DNA from: Thermoflexales bacterium | GTDB lineage: Bacteria > Chloroflexota > Anaerolineae > J036 > Brachytrichaceae | Direction: 5' to 3' | NCBI GenBank assembly: GCA_019694215.1 | Contig: JAIBCK010000029.1 | Location: 1 to 35,688, forward strand | DNA length: 35,688 nt | Shown: positions 7,683-17,069 of the stretch, in pieces | Position numbering within the stretch: position 1 is the first letter of the stretch | Layout of the letters: the number at the start of each line of letters is the position of its first letter | Notes under the pieces: generated by a model | Database searches by the model: none | What the model saw: only the letters and a program-made list of their open reading frames with translations | What the model was told of the DNA's origin: nothing | Program-made: the position numbers and the translations under genes

Positions 7683-8384
7683 TCAGCGCCCGGACGGGGC
7701 CGCGGGGATGCGCGCGAGGATCGGAAGGCCAACGGCGGCGGGGTCCGTCGCGCGCACGCGTCTGCCCTCCAGCCAGGCGAGCGCGCCAAAAAGAGCCAGC
7801 CCGGCCAGGGCCGCCAGGCCGAGACGCAGCGGCAGGCTTGCGCTGGCCCGTGGCGCAGCCACCAGCCGGGGCTGCGCGCTGCCCTGTTCGAGCACGCTCA
7901 GCGGTGGCGTACCGGCGTCCGCGAGCACGGAGAAGTAGTTTTTGCCGTTTTGCGTGAGCTCGCTCAGCGCGGACCGCGCAATCAGCTCGGCTTGCGCGGC
8001 ACTCGGCGCGGTGACGTGGAGGGTGAGCTTGAAGGAGTCCGGCGCGTCTGCGCGCAGGGCGCCGGCCACGGCCTGCCGCGTGAGGGTGGCATCCACCGCC
8101 CGCGCCCGAGCGGCGACGGCCTCGGCGAAGACGCTGCCGCCGACGACCGAGGTGAAGGCCTGCGCGGCGCGCTCCGAAGCCAGCCAGGCGTAGTGGCGGG
8201 CGAAGTCATAGTCGGCGTCCGGGCGTTCGGGCGGCAGCCCCGCCACCAGGCGAACTGTGACATCGTGGACGGTGACCGGCGCCGGCGCCCGCAGGTCAGC
8301 AAGAAACGTTGTGCCGAGCACGATCAGGGCCGGCAACAGCGCCATCCCCACCCTGCCCAGCACAGCCAAGCGCGTTCGCATCAT
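7683..8384 (-). CDS. Wzz-like chain-length protein (copy 2)
   Basis: A 233-residue protein with an N-terminal transmembrane helix (about 11-29) and a second one near residues 184-206 (LRLGLAALAGLALFGALAW), flanking an extracytoplasmic domain. This is the Wzz/PCP topology. It is clearly a paralogue of the gene just upstream: both carry AGLPPER near the start of the external domain and a HYxWLASExxAQAF motif, followed by the same order of helices. The tail LPILARIPAAPSGR corresponds to the usual short cytoplasmic Wzz tail. Its start overlaps the stop of copy 3 by 4 nt. It probably helps set polymer length or forms a mixed oligomer with copy 3. Confidence 0.8.
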   Translation of the reverse strand: MMRTRLAVLGRVGMALLPALIVLGTTFLADLRAPAPVTVHDVTVRLVAGLPPERPDADYDFARHYAWLASERAAQAFTSVVGGSVFAEAVAARARAVDATLTRQAVAGALRADAPDSFKLTLHVTAPSAAQAELIARSALSELTQNGKNYFSVLADAGTPPLSVLEQGSAQPRLVAAPRASASLPLRLGLAALAGLALFGALAWLEGRRVRATDPAAVGLPILARIPAAPSGR

Positions 8385-9076
8385 CGCGGGATGTGGGCCA
8401 GGGCGCGCAGCCCAAGCCGGTCGAGGTCGCGCCGGTCCCGCAGCGCGGGATCGAGGGCATGCGCGAGAAATGCGAGCGCCACGCCCACGGCAAGCCCGAG
8501 CAAGAGCTTGACCGGCACATCGAAGCTGGCGCGCAAGCTGGGCGCGCTGGCGACCACGTCGGGCAGGTCAAGGCGCCGCACCGGCGCGCCACCGGGGTTG
8601 CTTAGCTGCGGCCAATAGGCGGCCGCGTTCTCGGTCAACTCCGCGCTAGCGGCTTCCGCGATCCGGGCGAGTTGCGCGGCATCCGGCCAGGCCAGGGTGA
8701 CGCGAAAGATGCTGGAGGTGTGGTCGCCGCGCAGGGCGGCCGCGAGCGCTGCCGGCGCGACCTGTAGCCCCTCATTCTGCAGGCGGCGCGCGACGGCACT
8801 GGCGAAGGCCTCGGTCGGCACGGTGTAGGCGAAGGCCTGGGCCATGTACTCCGAGGCGAGCCAGTCGTAGTGGCGGTCGTAGTTGTAGACGCCTGCCGTG
8901 CGCTCTGGCGGCAGGCCGGCCGCAAAACGCATGGAGGTCGTATAGCCCGACGCGCTTACCGAACCCCGGGCACCGAGCAGCACCCAGATCAGCGCGGCGA
9001 TGACGGGCAGCGCGACGAGCCACAGGCGGCGTCGCAGGATGAGCAGCAGATCGAGGATGGCGCGCAGGTCGATCAC
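8381..9076 (-). CDS. Wzz-like chain-length protein (copy 3)
   Basis: A 231-residue protein starting with IDLRAILDLLLILRRRLW, the typical cytoplasmic N-terminus of Wzz proteins. A transmembrane helix follows (about 19-35), then an external domain with AGLPPERTAGVYNYDRHYDW, then a second helix (about 190-206) and a tail ending LRALAHIPR. It is paralogous to copy 2, which directly follows with a 4-nt overlap. The GTG start overlaps the stop of manC (GTGA), so its translation is probably coupled to GDP-mannose synthesis. This supports a mannose-containing surface polysaccharide. Confidence 0.82.
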   Translation of the reverse strand: MIDLRAILDLLLILRRRLWLVALPVIAALIWVLLGARGSVSASGYTTSMRFAAGLPPERTAGVYNYDRHYDWLASEYMAQAFAYTVPTEAFASAVARRLQNEGLQVAPAALAAALRGDHTSSIFRVTLAWPDAAQLARIAEAASAELTENAAAYWPQLSNPGGAPVRRLDLPDVVASAPSLRASFDVPVKLLLGLAVGVALAFLAHALDPALRDRRDLDRLGLRALAHIPR

Positions 9077-10155
9077 AGGTATTCCGTCCTTCCCTCCGCC
9101 TTGAGCTTCTCGACCATATCGCGCACCTCGTGCACGCGATCAACGGGCGCGATGAGCAGGGCATCCGGGGTGTCGACGATGACCAGGTTGTTGACGCCAA
9201 TCGTGACGATCAGGCGATTGGTCGATCGAACGAGGGAGTTCTCGGTGTCGCGACCGAGGTGATCACCGACGACGACGTTGCCGTTCTTGTCCGCCGAGAG
9301 CACCTCGAGCAGCGCCGCCCAGTTGCCGATGTCGCTCCAGCCAATATCAACCGGGATGACGGCAACATTGCGGGCACCCTCCATGATGGCAAAGTCGATT
9401 GACTTGCGTGGCGCAGCCGCCCACGCCTCGGCCAGCTTGACGTCGTAGGCGGGTGTGCCGTAGGCGGCCACGGCAGCGCCGATGCTTGTGGCCAGGGCCG
9501 GCTGCTGCCTGACGAACTCACCCCACCCAACGGCTCCGCGCAAGATGAACATGCCGGCGTTCCAGGCGTGGCGGCCTCCGGCGAGGTAGGCCTGCGCGAT
9601 GGCGGCTGATGGTTTCTCGGCGAAGCCCAGGGCGTGATAGACGACCGGCGCGCCGGGCGCCGGATCGAGCCCGGCAAGCGCCTCACCGCGCTCGATGTAG
9701 CCAAATCCCGTCGACGGCGAGGTCGGCGTGATGCCCAACGTGACGATATAACCCTTCGTGGCGGCCTGCTGCGCGCGCCGCAGGGCGGCGAGAAAGCCCT
9801 CGACGTCGGCGATGTGGTGATCGGCCGAGAGGATGGCGATGATCGCATCCGGGTCCTTGCGCAGGATGCGGGCGATGCCAAGCGCGGCCGCCGGCCCGCT
9901 GTCCCGGGCGCTGGGCTCGATGATGAAGTTCTCGGCGGGCACGGCGGGCGTCTGGTCGCGAAAGAGGGCGGCCATCTGCGCATTGGTCACGACGTGGACG
10001 CGCTCGGGCGGGATGAGCGCCCCCAGGCGTTCGACCGTGACCTGAAACATGGTGCGCTCACCGAGCAACCTCAGCGCCTGTTTGGGCATGTCCTTGCGGC
10101 TGAGCGGCCAGAGCCGGGTTCCGCTGCCCCCGGCCATGATGAGGGTGTGAAACAT
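9073..10155 (-). CDS. manC: Mannose-1-phosphate guanylyltransferase
   Basis: A cytoplasmic nucleotidyltransferase making GDP-mannose from mannose-1-phosphate and GTP. The 360-residue protein has the signature IMAGGSGTRLWPLSRKDMPK at residues 7-26, the conserved EPSARDSGPAA and SADHHI segments, and FGYIERGEAL. It lacks the phosphomannose isomerase domain of bifunctional ManC/AlgA enzymes (about 470 residues). ATG at 10155 has AGGGGA 3 nt upstream. It lies 7 nt after dprA and overlaps the next Wzz gene, linking sugar-nucleotide supply to polymer assembly. The symbol follows the family name; ManB and glycosyltransferases are not in the window. Confidence 0.93.
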   Translation of the reverse strand: MFHTLIMAGGSGTRLWPLSRKDMPKQALRLLGERTMFQVTVERLGALIPPERVHVVTNAQMAALFRDQTPAVPAENFIIEPSARDSGPAAALGIARILRKDPDAIIAILSADHHIADVEGFLAALRRAQQAATKGYIVTLGITPTSPSTGFGYIERGEALAGLDPAPGAPVVYHALGFAEKPSAAIAQAYLAGGRHAWNAGMFILRGAVGWGEFVRQQPALATSIGAAVAAYGTPAYDVKLAEAWAAAPRKSIDFAIMEGARNVAVIPVDIGWSDIGNWAALLEVLSADKNGNVVVGDHLGRDTENSLVRSTNRLIVTIGVNNLVIVDTPDALLIAPVDRVHEVRDMVEKLKAEGRTEYL

Positions 10156-10162
10156 GGGTCCC

Positions 10163-11248
10163 CTAATTTACACGGATGTAGGCGGCGTTTTCCGCCGGGC
10201 GCGCGAGCCCCTTCAGCTCGAGCATGGCCAGCGCGCCGGCCACACTGGCGGTGGGCAGGTTGGTTCGCCGCACCACGTCATCGATGGCCAGCGGCTCGGG
10301 GCCCAGCACGTCGAGAACCAGGCGCTCGGTGTCGTCGATGGGCAGCGCGAGCTGGGCTTCGACCTGTTGTGCGACGCGCTCCAGGTTCAATTCATCGAGG
10401 ATGTCGGCGGCGCTGGTGACGAGCTTGGCCCCGGTCTGGATCAGCCGGTTGGTGCCGCGGCTGGTGCGCGAGAAGATGTTGCCGGGCACGGCAAACACCT
10501 CGCGGCCCTGTTCGGCGGCGTAGGTCGTGGTGATGAGCGCGCCACTCTTGTCGTCGGCCTCGACAACGACGACGCCCAGGCTGAGGCCGCTGATGATGCG
10601 GTTGCGGGGCGGGAAGTTGACCGCATCCGGCTGCGTGCCCAACGGATATTCGCTGATCACCGCGCCGTTCTCGGCAATTTGTTCGGCCAGGCGGCGGTGT
10701 TCGGGCGGATAGATCACATCGACGCCCGAGCCGAGCACGGCCACGGTGCGGCCGCCAGCCTTGAGCGCCGCGCTGTGGGCGACGCCGTCCACGCCGCGGG
10801 CGAGGCCGCTGGCGATGGTGAGGCGGTTGGCGACCAGGTCACGGCTGAGGCCCTCGGCCACTTCGCGGCCATAGGCGCTGACGTTGCGGGTGCCGACGAT
10901 GCCAATTGCCCAACGGTCGGCCTCGGTCAGCGCCCCACGCACAAAGAGCAGCGGTGGCGGGTCCGGGATCTCGCGCAGCAGCGCGGGATAGGCGGGATCG
11001 TCGACGGCCAGCGCGCTCGCCCCGCTGCGGTGCAGGGCTTCGAGCTCGGCATCGGGATCGATGCTCGCGCGGGCGGCGGTGACAGCCGCGGCGGAGCGGC
11101 TGTCGAGGCCTGCCGCCAGCAGGTCGTACTCGCTCGCCCCCCAGGCCAGGCGCAGCTCACCAAAGCGCTGGCGCAACGCGCGCAGGCGGGCGGGTCCAAT
11201 TCCCTTGACCCGAGCAAAGGCGAGGGCGTATCCGAGCGCAGCGCTCAC
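10163..11248 (-). CDS. dprA: DNA-processing protein DprA
   Basis: Binds incoming single-stranded DNA during natural transformation and loads RecA. The 361-residue protein has an N-terminal helix-hairpin-helix/SAM-like region (VKGIGPARLRALRQ, about 14-27). The central Rossmann-like domain carries IVGTRNVSAYG, SGLARGVDGVAH, LGSGVDVIYPPEH, FPPRNRIISGLS and GALITTTYAAEQGR. The C-terminal winged-helix region ends in LAMLELKGLARPAENAAYIRV. The GTG start overlaps the rimM stop as GTGA. Its position between rimM and manC is unusual; co-expression with translation genes is likely from the overlaps. Confidence 0.95.
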   Translation of the reverse strand: MSAALGYALAFARVKGIGPARLRALRQRFGELRLAWGASEYDLLAAGLDSRSAAAVTAARASIDPDAELEALHRSGASALAVDDPAYPALLREIPDPPPLLFVRGALTEADRWAIGIVGTRNVSAYGREVAEGLSRDLVANRLTIASGLARGVDGVAHSAALKAGGRTVAVLGSGVDVIYPPEHRRLAEQIAENGAVISEYPLGTQPDAVNFPPRNRIISGLSLGVVVVEADDKSGALITTTYAAEQGREVFAVPGNIFSRTSRGTNRLIQTGAKLVTSAADILDELNLERVAQQVEAQLALPIDDTERLVLDVLGPEPLAIDDVVRRTNLPTASVAGALAMLELKGLARPAENAAYIRVN

Positions 11249-11790
11249 AGGCCTTCCGGGATGATCACCGTCATTGTGCCGGCCGCGAGGTCGATGGCCC
11301 GCACGACGCTTTCGATCGCAGGGAGGAGGCGCTCGCCATCGGCGCTGCGCACAACGTATACGTCATTGGCGCCGGTGGCCAGCACATCGGCCAACTCGCC
11401 GATCTCGGCGCCGGCGACGTCGATGACGCGCAGGCCGATCAGGTCGTGGGCGTAGTACTCGCCGGCATCGAGCCGGGGCAGGTCGGAGGTGCGGACGTGG
11501 ATGCGGGCGCCTCGCAGCGCCTCAGCGTCGTTGCGCGTGTCTACGCCGTCCGCGAGCAGCAGGGCGGCACCCTGGTGCAGGCGGCACTGCCGGACACGGG
11601 CGGCAAACCCGACCAACGCGCCAAAGTGCTCGGTCGCGCGAGGGTGCGGGGACGCGGGCACGATCACCACCCGCTTGATGCCGGGCAGTGCCTCGATCAG
11701 CGCAGGCGCGCCATCGACCTTGAGTTCGCCGCGGATGCCATGCCCGCGCGTGACGCGCCCGAGCTCGATCAACGAGGGCGCGCGCGGCAT
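11245..11790 (-). CDS. rimM: Ribosome maturation factor RimM
   Basis: A 30S assembly factor that binds ribosomal protein S19 and aids maturation of the 3' domain of 16S rRNA. At 181 residues it has the normal length. The N-terminal RimM domain has LGRVTRGHGIRGELKV (about 10-25), the central DAEALRGARIHV is typical, and the C-terminal PRC-barrel contains EYYAHDLIGLRVID and a conserved LLPAIESVVRAIDL. Its ATG shares one base with the khpA stop (TGATG). Its location after rpsP and khpA is the standard bacterial order. Confidence 0.95.
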   Translation of the reverse strand: MPRAPSLIELGRVTRGHGIRGELKVDGAPALIEALPGIKRVVIVPASPHPRATEHFGALVGFAARVRQCRLHQGAALLLADGVDTRNDAEALRGARIHVRTSDLPRLDAGEYYAHDLIGLRVIDVAGAEIGELADVLATGANDVYVVRSADGERLLPAIESVVRAIDLAAGTMTVIIPEGL

Positions 11791-12020
11791 CAGAGGATGT
11801 CGAGAATGACGCGGCGGTGACCTTGCTTTTCGGCGGCGAGGCGGACCAGCGCGCGCATGGCGTTGGCGACCTTGCCTTCCTTGCCGATCACCCTGCCCGT
11901 CTCACCCTCGGCGACCTTGAGTTCGTAAACGGTCTGCCGGCCGTCGCGGATCTCCGCGACGGCGACGGCATCACGATCATCGACCAGGCCGCGGGCCATG
12001 TACTCGATGAGGTCTTTCAT
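11790..12020 (-). CDS. khpA: KH-domain RNA-binding protein KhpA
   Basis: A 76-residue single KH-domain protein (YlqC/KhpA family). The GxxG loop is seen in [20 protein letters not shown] (about 42-61). KhpA proteins bind RNA, often together with KhpB, and affect cell division and envelope synthesis in Firmicutes. The ATG overlaps the rpsP stop by four bases (ATGA). The rpsP-khpA-rimM order is conserved across many phyla. Confidence 0.93.
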   Translation of the reverse strand: MKDLIEYMARGLVDDRDAVAVAEIRDGRQTVYELKVAEGETGRVIGKEGKVANAMRALVRLAAEKQGHRRVILDIL

Positions 12021-12415
12021 TCGGCCTTCTCGGCCTTGTCGGCCTTCTTGGCCTTGGGCTTCGCCACCCGGCCAACGCGGGTCTTGGGGCTGGGCGCGGG
12101 CGCGGCGGCGACGGCCTTGGCGGCCTCTTCGAGCAGCCCTTCGGCGGCTTCGCCCTTCATCAGGCGCGCAAAACGATCGGTCGTGCCGCTCTTCTTGAAG
12201 AGCTGCTGCACTGAATCGCTGGGCTGGGCACCGACCTTGAGCCAGTACAACGCGCGATCTTCCTGCACCACCACGGTCTCCGGCTGGGTGCGCGGGTTGT
12301 ACTGCCCGATGATCTCGATGAAGCTGCCGTCGCGGGGGGATTCCTTGTCGGCGACGACGATGCGGTAGATCGGTTGCTTCTTGGCGCCCATGCGGCGCAG
12401 GCGGATACGAACCAT
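12017..12415 (-). CDS. rpsP: 30S ribosomal protein bS16 with basic C-terminal extension
   Basis: A small-subunit protein that stabilises 16S rRNA folding. The first ~82 residues match bS16 ([20 protein letters not shown], then [18 protein letters not shown]). The protein is 132 residues long against the usual 80-90. The extra ~40-50 residues are rich in Ala, Lys and Pro ([20 protein letters not shown]) and are probably disordered. AGGAG lies 9 nt before the ATG. It follows ffh by 40 nt. Confidence 0.96.
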   Translation of the reverse strand: MVRIRLRRMGAKKQPIYRIVVADKESPRDGSFIEIIGQYNPRTQPETVVVQEDRALYWLKVGAQPSDSVQQLFKKSGTTDRFARLMKGEAAEGLLEEAAKAVAAAPAPSPKTRVGRVAKPKAKKADKAEKAE

Positions 12416-12455
12416 TGTGTGCTACTCCTATTACTTGTTGTTGCGCAGCCAGGGG

Positions 12456-13778
12456 CTACGGTCGTTTCAACATGTTGCGCAGACGCGGGTTGCTGGAGAG
12501 TTGCTTCATCATGGTCTGCGCCTGCTTGAACTGTTTGAGCAACTCGTTGACGTCCTGAACATCGACGCCACTGCCGCGCGCGACGCGGCGCTTGCGGGAG
12601 GCGTTGAGCAGGTTGGGATCGCGCCGCTCATCACGGGTCATCGAGCTGATGATCGCCTCGGTGCGCTTCATCTGCCCCTCCGTCATCTCGGGCGTGAGGT
12701 CCTTGCTGATCTGGTTGAAGCCGGGGATCATCTTGAGCAGATCGCCAATCGGCCCCATCTTCTTGATCTGGCGAAGCTGGCCGAGGAAGTCCTCGAGATC
12801 AAACTTCGCCGTCATCATGCGCTCGGCGGTGCGCAGGGTCTCCTTTTCGTCGAACTCCACCTGGGCCTTCTCGATCAGGGTCATGACATCGCCCATCCCG
12901 AGGATGCGCGAGGCCAGCCGGTCCGGGTGGAAAGGCTCGAAGGCATCCGGCTTTTCACCGGTGGCCAGGAACTTGATCGGCACGCCCGTGACGGCGCGCA
13001 TGGAGATGGCCGCGCCGCCGCGCGCATCCCCGTCGACCTTGGTCAGGATCAAACCGGTCAACCCCACCCGCTTGTTGAAGGCGTCGGCGATGTTGACGGC
13101 CTCCTGGCCCGTCATGGCATCGGCGATGAGCAACGTCTCGCAGGGCTTGGTGCGCTGCCTGACGTCCTCGATCTCCGCCATCATCTTGTCGTCAATCTGC
13201 AGGCGACCGGCCGTATCCAGGATGACGACATCGAAGGCGCCCTGGATGGCGCGCGTGATGGCGTTCTGACAGATGACCGGCGGCGGGACGCTCGCGCTCT
13301 CGGAATGGACGGTGATCGAGAGCTGCCTGCCCAACTGTTCGAGCTGAGTGATGGCGGCGGGACGGTACGTGTCCGCCGCGACCAGGAGGGGCTTGCGGCC
13401 GGCGCTGCGGAGGCGCAACGCCAGCTTTGCGGCGGTCGTCGTCTTGCCCGACCCCTGCAACCCCACCAGCATGACGACGCGAGGCGCCGGCCCGCCGAGA
13501 TCCAGCTTGCCGCCTTCGCCCAGGGTGGTGAGCAATTCGTCGTGGACGATCTTGATCACAGCCTGACCCGGAGTGAGTGACTTGTGGACTTCGGCGCCGA
13601 TGGCGCGCACGCGGACCCGGGCGAGAAAATCCTTGACAACCTTGAAGTTGACATCGGCTTCAAGCAGCGCCAGACGCACCTCGCGCAGCGCAACGTCCAC
13701 ATCCGCCTCGGAGAGGACGCCGCGACGCCCGAGGCGGTCAAAAACGGCTTGCAGTTTCTCGCTCAGTCCTTCGAACAT
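12456..13778 (-). CDS. ffh: Signal recognition particle GTPase Ffh
   Basis: Binds signal sequences on nascent membrane proteins together with 4.5S RNA and docks with FtsY at the membrane. The 440-residue protein has the helical N domain (1-95), the G domain with G1 GLQGSGKTT (106-114), DTAGR (188-192) and TKVDGDARGGAA (246-257), and the methionine-rich M domain from about 300 with QLRQIKKMGPIGDLLKMIPG and the RNA-binding RRVARGSG. It heads the ffh-rpsP-khpA-rimM gene block. A -10-like TAAAAT lies 19 nt upstream on the minus strand; the short leader lacks a Shine-Dalgarno sequence. Confidence 0.97.
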   Translation of the reverse strand: MFEGLSEKLQAVFDRLGRRGVLSEADVDVALREVRLALLEADVNFKVVKDFLARVRVRAIGAEVHKSLTPGQAVIKIVHDELLTTLGEGGKLDLGGPAPRVVMLVGLQGSGKTTTAAKLALRLRSAGRKPLLVAADTYRPAAITQLEQLGRQLSITVHSESASVPPPVICQNAITRAIQGAFDVVILDTAGRLQIDDKMMAEIEDVRQRTKPCETLLIADAMTGQEAVNIADAFNKRVGLTGLILTKVDGDARGGAAISMRAVTGVPIKFLATGEKPDAFEPFHPDRLASRILGMGDVMTLIEKAQVEFDEKETLRTAERMMTAKFDLEDFLGQLRQIKKMGPIGDLLKMIPGFNQISKDLTPEMTEGQMKRTEAIISSMTRDERRDPNLLNASRKRRVARGSGVDVQDVNELLKQFKQAQTMMKQLSSNPRLRNMLKRP

Positions 13779-13797
13779 ACTTGCAAAAAGGCTGAGG

Positions 13798-13803
13798 ATT
13801 TTA
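13798..13803 (-). promoter_or_regulatory. Putative -10 element of ffh
   Basis: TAAAAT on the minus strand, 19 nt before the ffh ATG at 13778, giving a predicted leader of about 12 nt. It lies in the 105-bp divergent region shared with the lipid kinase-like gene. Confidence 0.45.
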
Positions 13804-13862
13804 ACACGTCGGCCATTTCCGGACGAGGACCTTTGGCGGTCTCAGAAGTGACACTTCTCCCG

Positions 13863-13868
13863 TATCAT
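13863..13868 (+). promoter_or_regulatory. Putative -10 element of the diacylglycerol kinase-like gene
   Basis: TATCAT ends 15 nt before the ATG at 13884. The spacer has no Shine-Dalgarno sequence, so a very short leader is predicted. Confidence 0.4.
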
Positions 13869-13883
13869 GCGCACTCACTTTTC

Positions 13884-14819
13884 ATGGCCACGCTCTGTAT
13901 TTTCAATCCCAATGCCAACCGCGGCCGGCTAACCGGCAGCGCCCAGACCATGCAGGCGCTGGCCGCCGCTGCGCCCGATACCGCCTGGTCGGTGACCACC
14001 AGCCCGCGGCACGCCACATCGCTCGCGGCGCAGGCCGCTGCGGCCGGGTTCGACGTCATCGTCGCCATTGGCGGTGATGGCACCGTGCATGAGACCGTCA
14101 ACGGGCTGATGAGCACGCCGGCCGCCACCCGCCCCACGCTCGGCGTGGTCGCTTTTGGCTCGGGCAACGACTTCGCCCTGAACATGGGTCTGCCCACCGA
14201 ACCGGTGGAGGCGATGAAGGCGTGTCTGGCGGCCATCGCCGGCGGAAAGAAGCGGGCGGTGGATGTGGCCTGGGTGCGCGATGAGAGCGGGCGGCGCGAG
14301 TATTGGGATAACACGTTGGGCATCGGGTTTGACGCGGCCGTGGGCCTGTCAACCAAGCGCTATTCCTTCACGACCGGCTTCCCGATGTATCTCCTGGCCA
14401 CCATTGACACCATCGCGCGCAATTTTGCGCCGACGGCGATGCAGCTGGATGTCGATGGCAACGTCCGCGCGGAGCGTGCGCTGATGCTGACGCTGGGCAA
14501 CGGCCCGCGCGAGGGAGGCGGCTTTCACACCACGCCGGGATCCCGCATCGACGACGGGCGCCTGGAGTACTGCCTGGCCCGCCCCATGCCGCGCCCGCGC
14601 ATGCTGCAAATCCTGCCGGACTTTCAGAAGGGCACCCACGGCAAGCACAAGGTCGAGGTCGAGCTCGGCAGCTTCACCCACCTGAAGGTGAAGTGGGACC
14701 GCTCGCTGCCGATTCACACCGACGGTGAGACCTTCGCGGATTTCGGCTCGCCCATCCGCTCGATCGAAGTGGGCATCGAGGCCGGCGCGCTTCAGGTCGT
14801 GGCCGCGCCGAAGGCCTGA
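13884..14819 (+). CDS. Diacylglycerol/sphingosine kinase family lipid kinase
   Basis: A soluble lipid kinase of the DgkB/YegS group that transfers the ATP gamma-phosphate to diacylglycerol or a related lipid. The 311-residue protein opens with CIFNPNANRGR, then has the nucleotide-binding signature VAIGGDGTVHETVNGL with GGDGT at residues 63-67, followed by GVVAFGSGNDFALNMGLP. The C-terminal beta-sandwich contains GGGFHTTPGSRIDDGRL and HTDGE, both typical of the family. The start at 13884 is chosen because homology begins at MATLCIFNPN and a -10-like element lies upstream; the open frame before it overlaps ffh on the other strand. Confidence 0.9.
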   Translation: MATLCIFNPNANRGRLTGSAQTMQALAAAAPDTAWSVTTSPRHATSLAAQAAAAGFDVIVAIGGDGTVHETVNGLMSTPAATRPTLGVVAFGSGNDFALNMGLPTEPVEAMKACLAAIAGGKKRAVDVAWVRDESGRREYWDNTLGIGFDAAVGLSTKRYSFTTGFPMYLLATIDTIARNFAPTAMQLDVDGNVRAERALMLTLGNGPREGGGFHTTPGSRIDDGRLEYCLARPMPRPRMLQILPDFQKGTHGKHKVEVELGSFTHLKVKWDRSLPIHTDGETFADFGSPIRSIEVGIEAGALQVVAAPKA

Positions 14820-14834
14820 AGGCCGCTGCCGCCG

Positions 14835-15470
14835 CTACAACCGTGGCGTCTCGCCCGTCGCCGCGCACAACGCGCGATAGCCTTCTACGCCGAGCGCCAG
14901 GGCGACTTCCTCGGCGTAGATCTGGAACATCGGTTGCGGCTCGCAGGCGCACGACTCGTGGCAGCCCCCACCCCGCTCGAAGAGCGTGTTCTCCGAGTCG
15001 ATGGTGACGGTGCGGTTGCCGCGCTCGTCAAATTCATCCACGACCGGGAAGAGGCAGCAGTAGGTGGGCTTGTATTTCCACGGCGGCAGGCCACGCGCAA
15101 AGCAGGCGGCCTGAATGGCGCAATAGCGGTCTTCGGGTCGCAGGAAGATGCAGGTCTCGCCGTTCGGGTGCGTTTGGTCGACGACCGTGGTGGTGCCGGT
15201 GTATTGCCCGGATGGGAATGCCGGATCATCTTCATGCAGCTCCGCGAACCAGCTTTCGACGTTGCGCCGTTCCGGCCGCATGAACGGCTTGATCAGCTCG
15301 GCGTTGGCGCGGATGGCATTGGCCTCGCTGATGTCCACCCAGACGCCGTCCGAGCAGCAACTTCCCTTGCAGGTGGCAATCTCGCAGCGGCGGATGGCCT
15401 TCTTCTCGAGCAGCGCCGGGGCGATGCGGTTGCCAAGGATGATGAGGGGCTGTTCAGGGTGGTGGGCCAT
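14835..15470 (-). CDS. DUF3109-like cysteine-cluster protein
   Basis: A 211-residue soluble protein of unknown function with many cysteines in metal-ligand-like spacing. The clearest is CEIATCKGSCC (C29, C34, C38, C39), followed by C-I-F, YCAIQAACFARG, YCCLF and a C-terminal CHESCACEP. This pattern matches the DUF3109 family, related to YkgJ-type zinc- or iron-sulphur-binding proteins. The start at 15470 is preferred over an upstream in-frame ATG because family similarity starts at HHPEQPLIILGNRI and a TGC-TATCGT element precedes it by 6 nt. It converges on the lipid kinase-like gene with a 15-nt gap. Confidence 0.82.
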   Translation of the reverse strand: MAHHPEQPLIILGNRIAPALLEKKAIRRCEIATCKGSCCSDGVWVDISEANAIRANAELIKPFMRPERRNVESWFAELHEDDPAFPSGQYTGTTTVVDQTHPNGETCIFLRPEDRYCAIQAACFARGLPPWKYKPTYCCLFPVVDEFDERGNRTVTIDSENTLFERGGGCHESCACEPQPMFQIYAEEVALALGVEGYRALCAATGETPRL

Positions 15471-15476
15471 GCGGGC

Positions 15477-15482
15477 ACGATA
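15477..15482 (-). promoter_or_regulatory. Extended -10 element of the DUF3109-like gene, leaderless type
   Basis: Minus-strand TATCGT preceded by TGTGC (extended -10) ends 6 nt before the ATG at 15470. No Shine-Dalgarno sequence lies between. Confidence 0.45.
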
Positions 15483-15503
15483 GCACAGGCGCGCGCGACA
15501 GGG

Positions 15504-15546
15504 GTGAAAAGCACGAAGCAACCGGCCTGACGGTCCGGTTGCTTCG
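15504..15546 (-). terminator. Intrinsic terminator after the glutamate dehydrogenase gene
   Basis: CGAAGCAACCGG (15514-15525) and CCGGTTGCTTCG (15535-15546) form a perfect 12-bp stem with a 9-nt loop. Read on the minus strand it is followed by GTGCTTTTCACC. It lies between the dehydrogenase stop and the promoter of the DUF3109-like gene, separating the two transcripts. Confidence 0.8.
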
Positions 15547-15580
15547 TCTGGTTATTAGTCAGGATGGTTGTGCGGTCAAT

Positions 15581-16882
<1,302 letters not shown>

Positions 16883-16945
16883 GGATCCTTTCCTCCGAAA
16901 GAGATTGTTTGTGCCGCCTGTGATCGTGCGGCATGGAATGATCCT

Positions 16946-16951
16946 ATTGTA
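16946..16951 (-). promoter_or_regulatory. -10 element of gdhA, with leader
   Basis: Minus-strand TACAAT lies 63 nt before the gdhA ATG, predicting a leader of about 55-60 nt that contains the GGAGG ribosome binding site. It contrasts with the leaderless-type promoters nearby. Confidence 0.5.
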
Positions 16952-17010
16952 TCCCCTGGATCATTTCCGGGCGCGCTCCGGGCGGGGTGCCGGCGCCCAC
17001 GCCACCGGCC

Positions 17011-17048
17011 GAAAAATGCGGATGGGCGGCCTCTCGACCGCCCATCCG
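17011..17048 (-). terminator. Intrinsic terminator after the oxidase subunit IV gene
   Basis: CGGATGGGCGG (17019-17029) pairs with CCGCCCATCCG (17038-17048): an 11-bp perfect stem with an 8-nt loop. On the minus strand it is followed by CATTTTTC. It sits 21 nt after the stop of the small oxidase subunit gene. Confidence 0.85.
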
Positions 17049-17069
17049 GACAACGCTGGCAAACCCGGC

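Noticed and set aside
10154-11455. A 433-codon plus-strand open frame
   Set aside because: Antisense shadow of dprA and rimM, both with clear motifs and overlapping starts.
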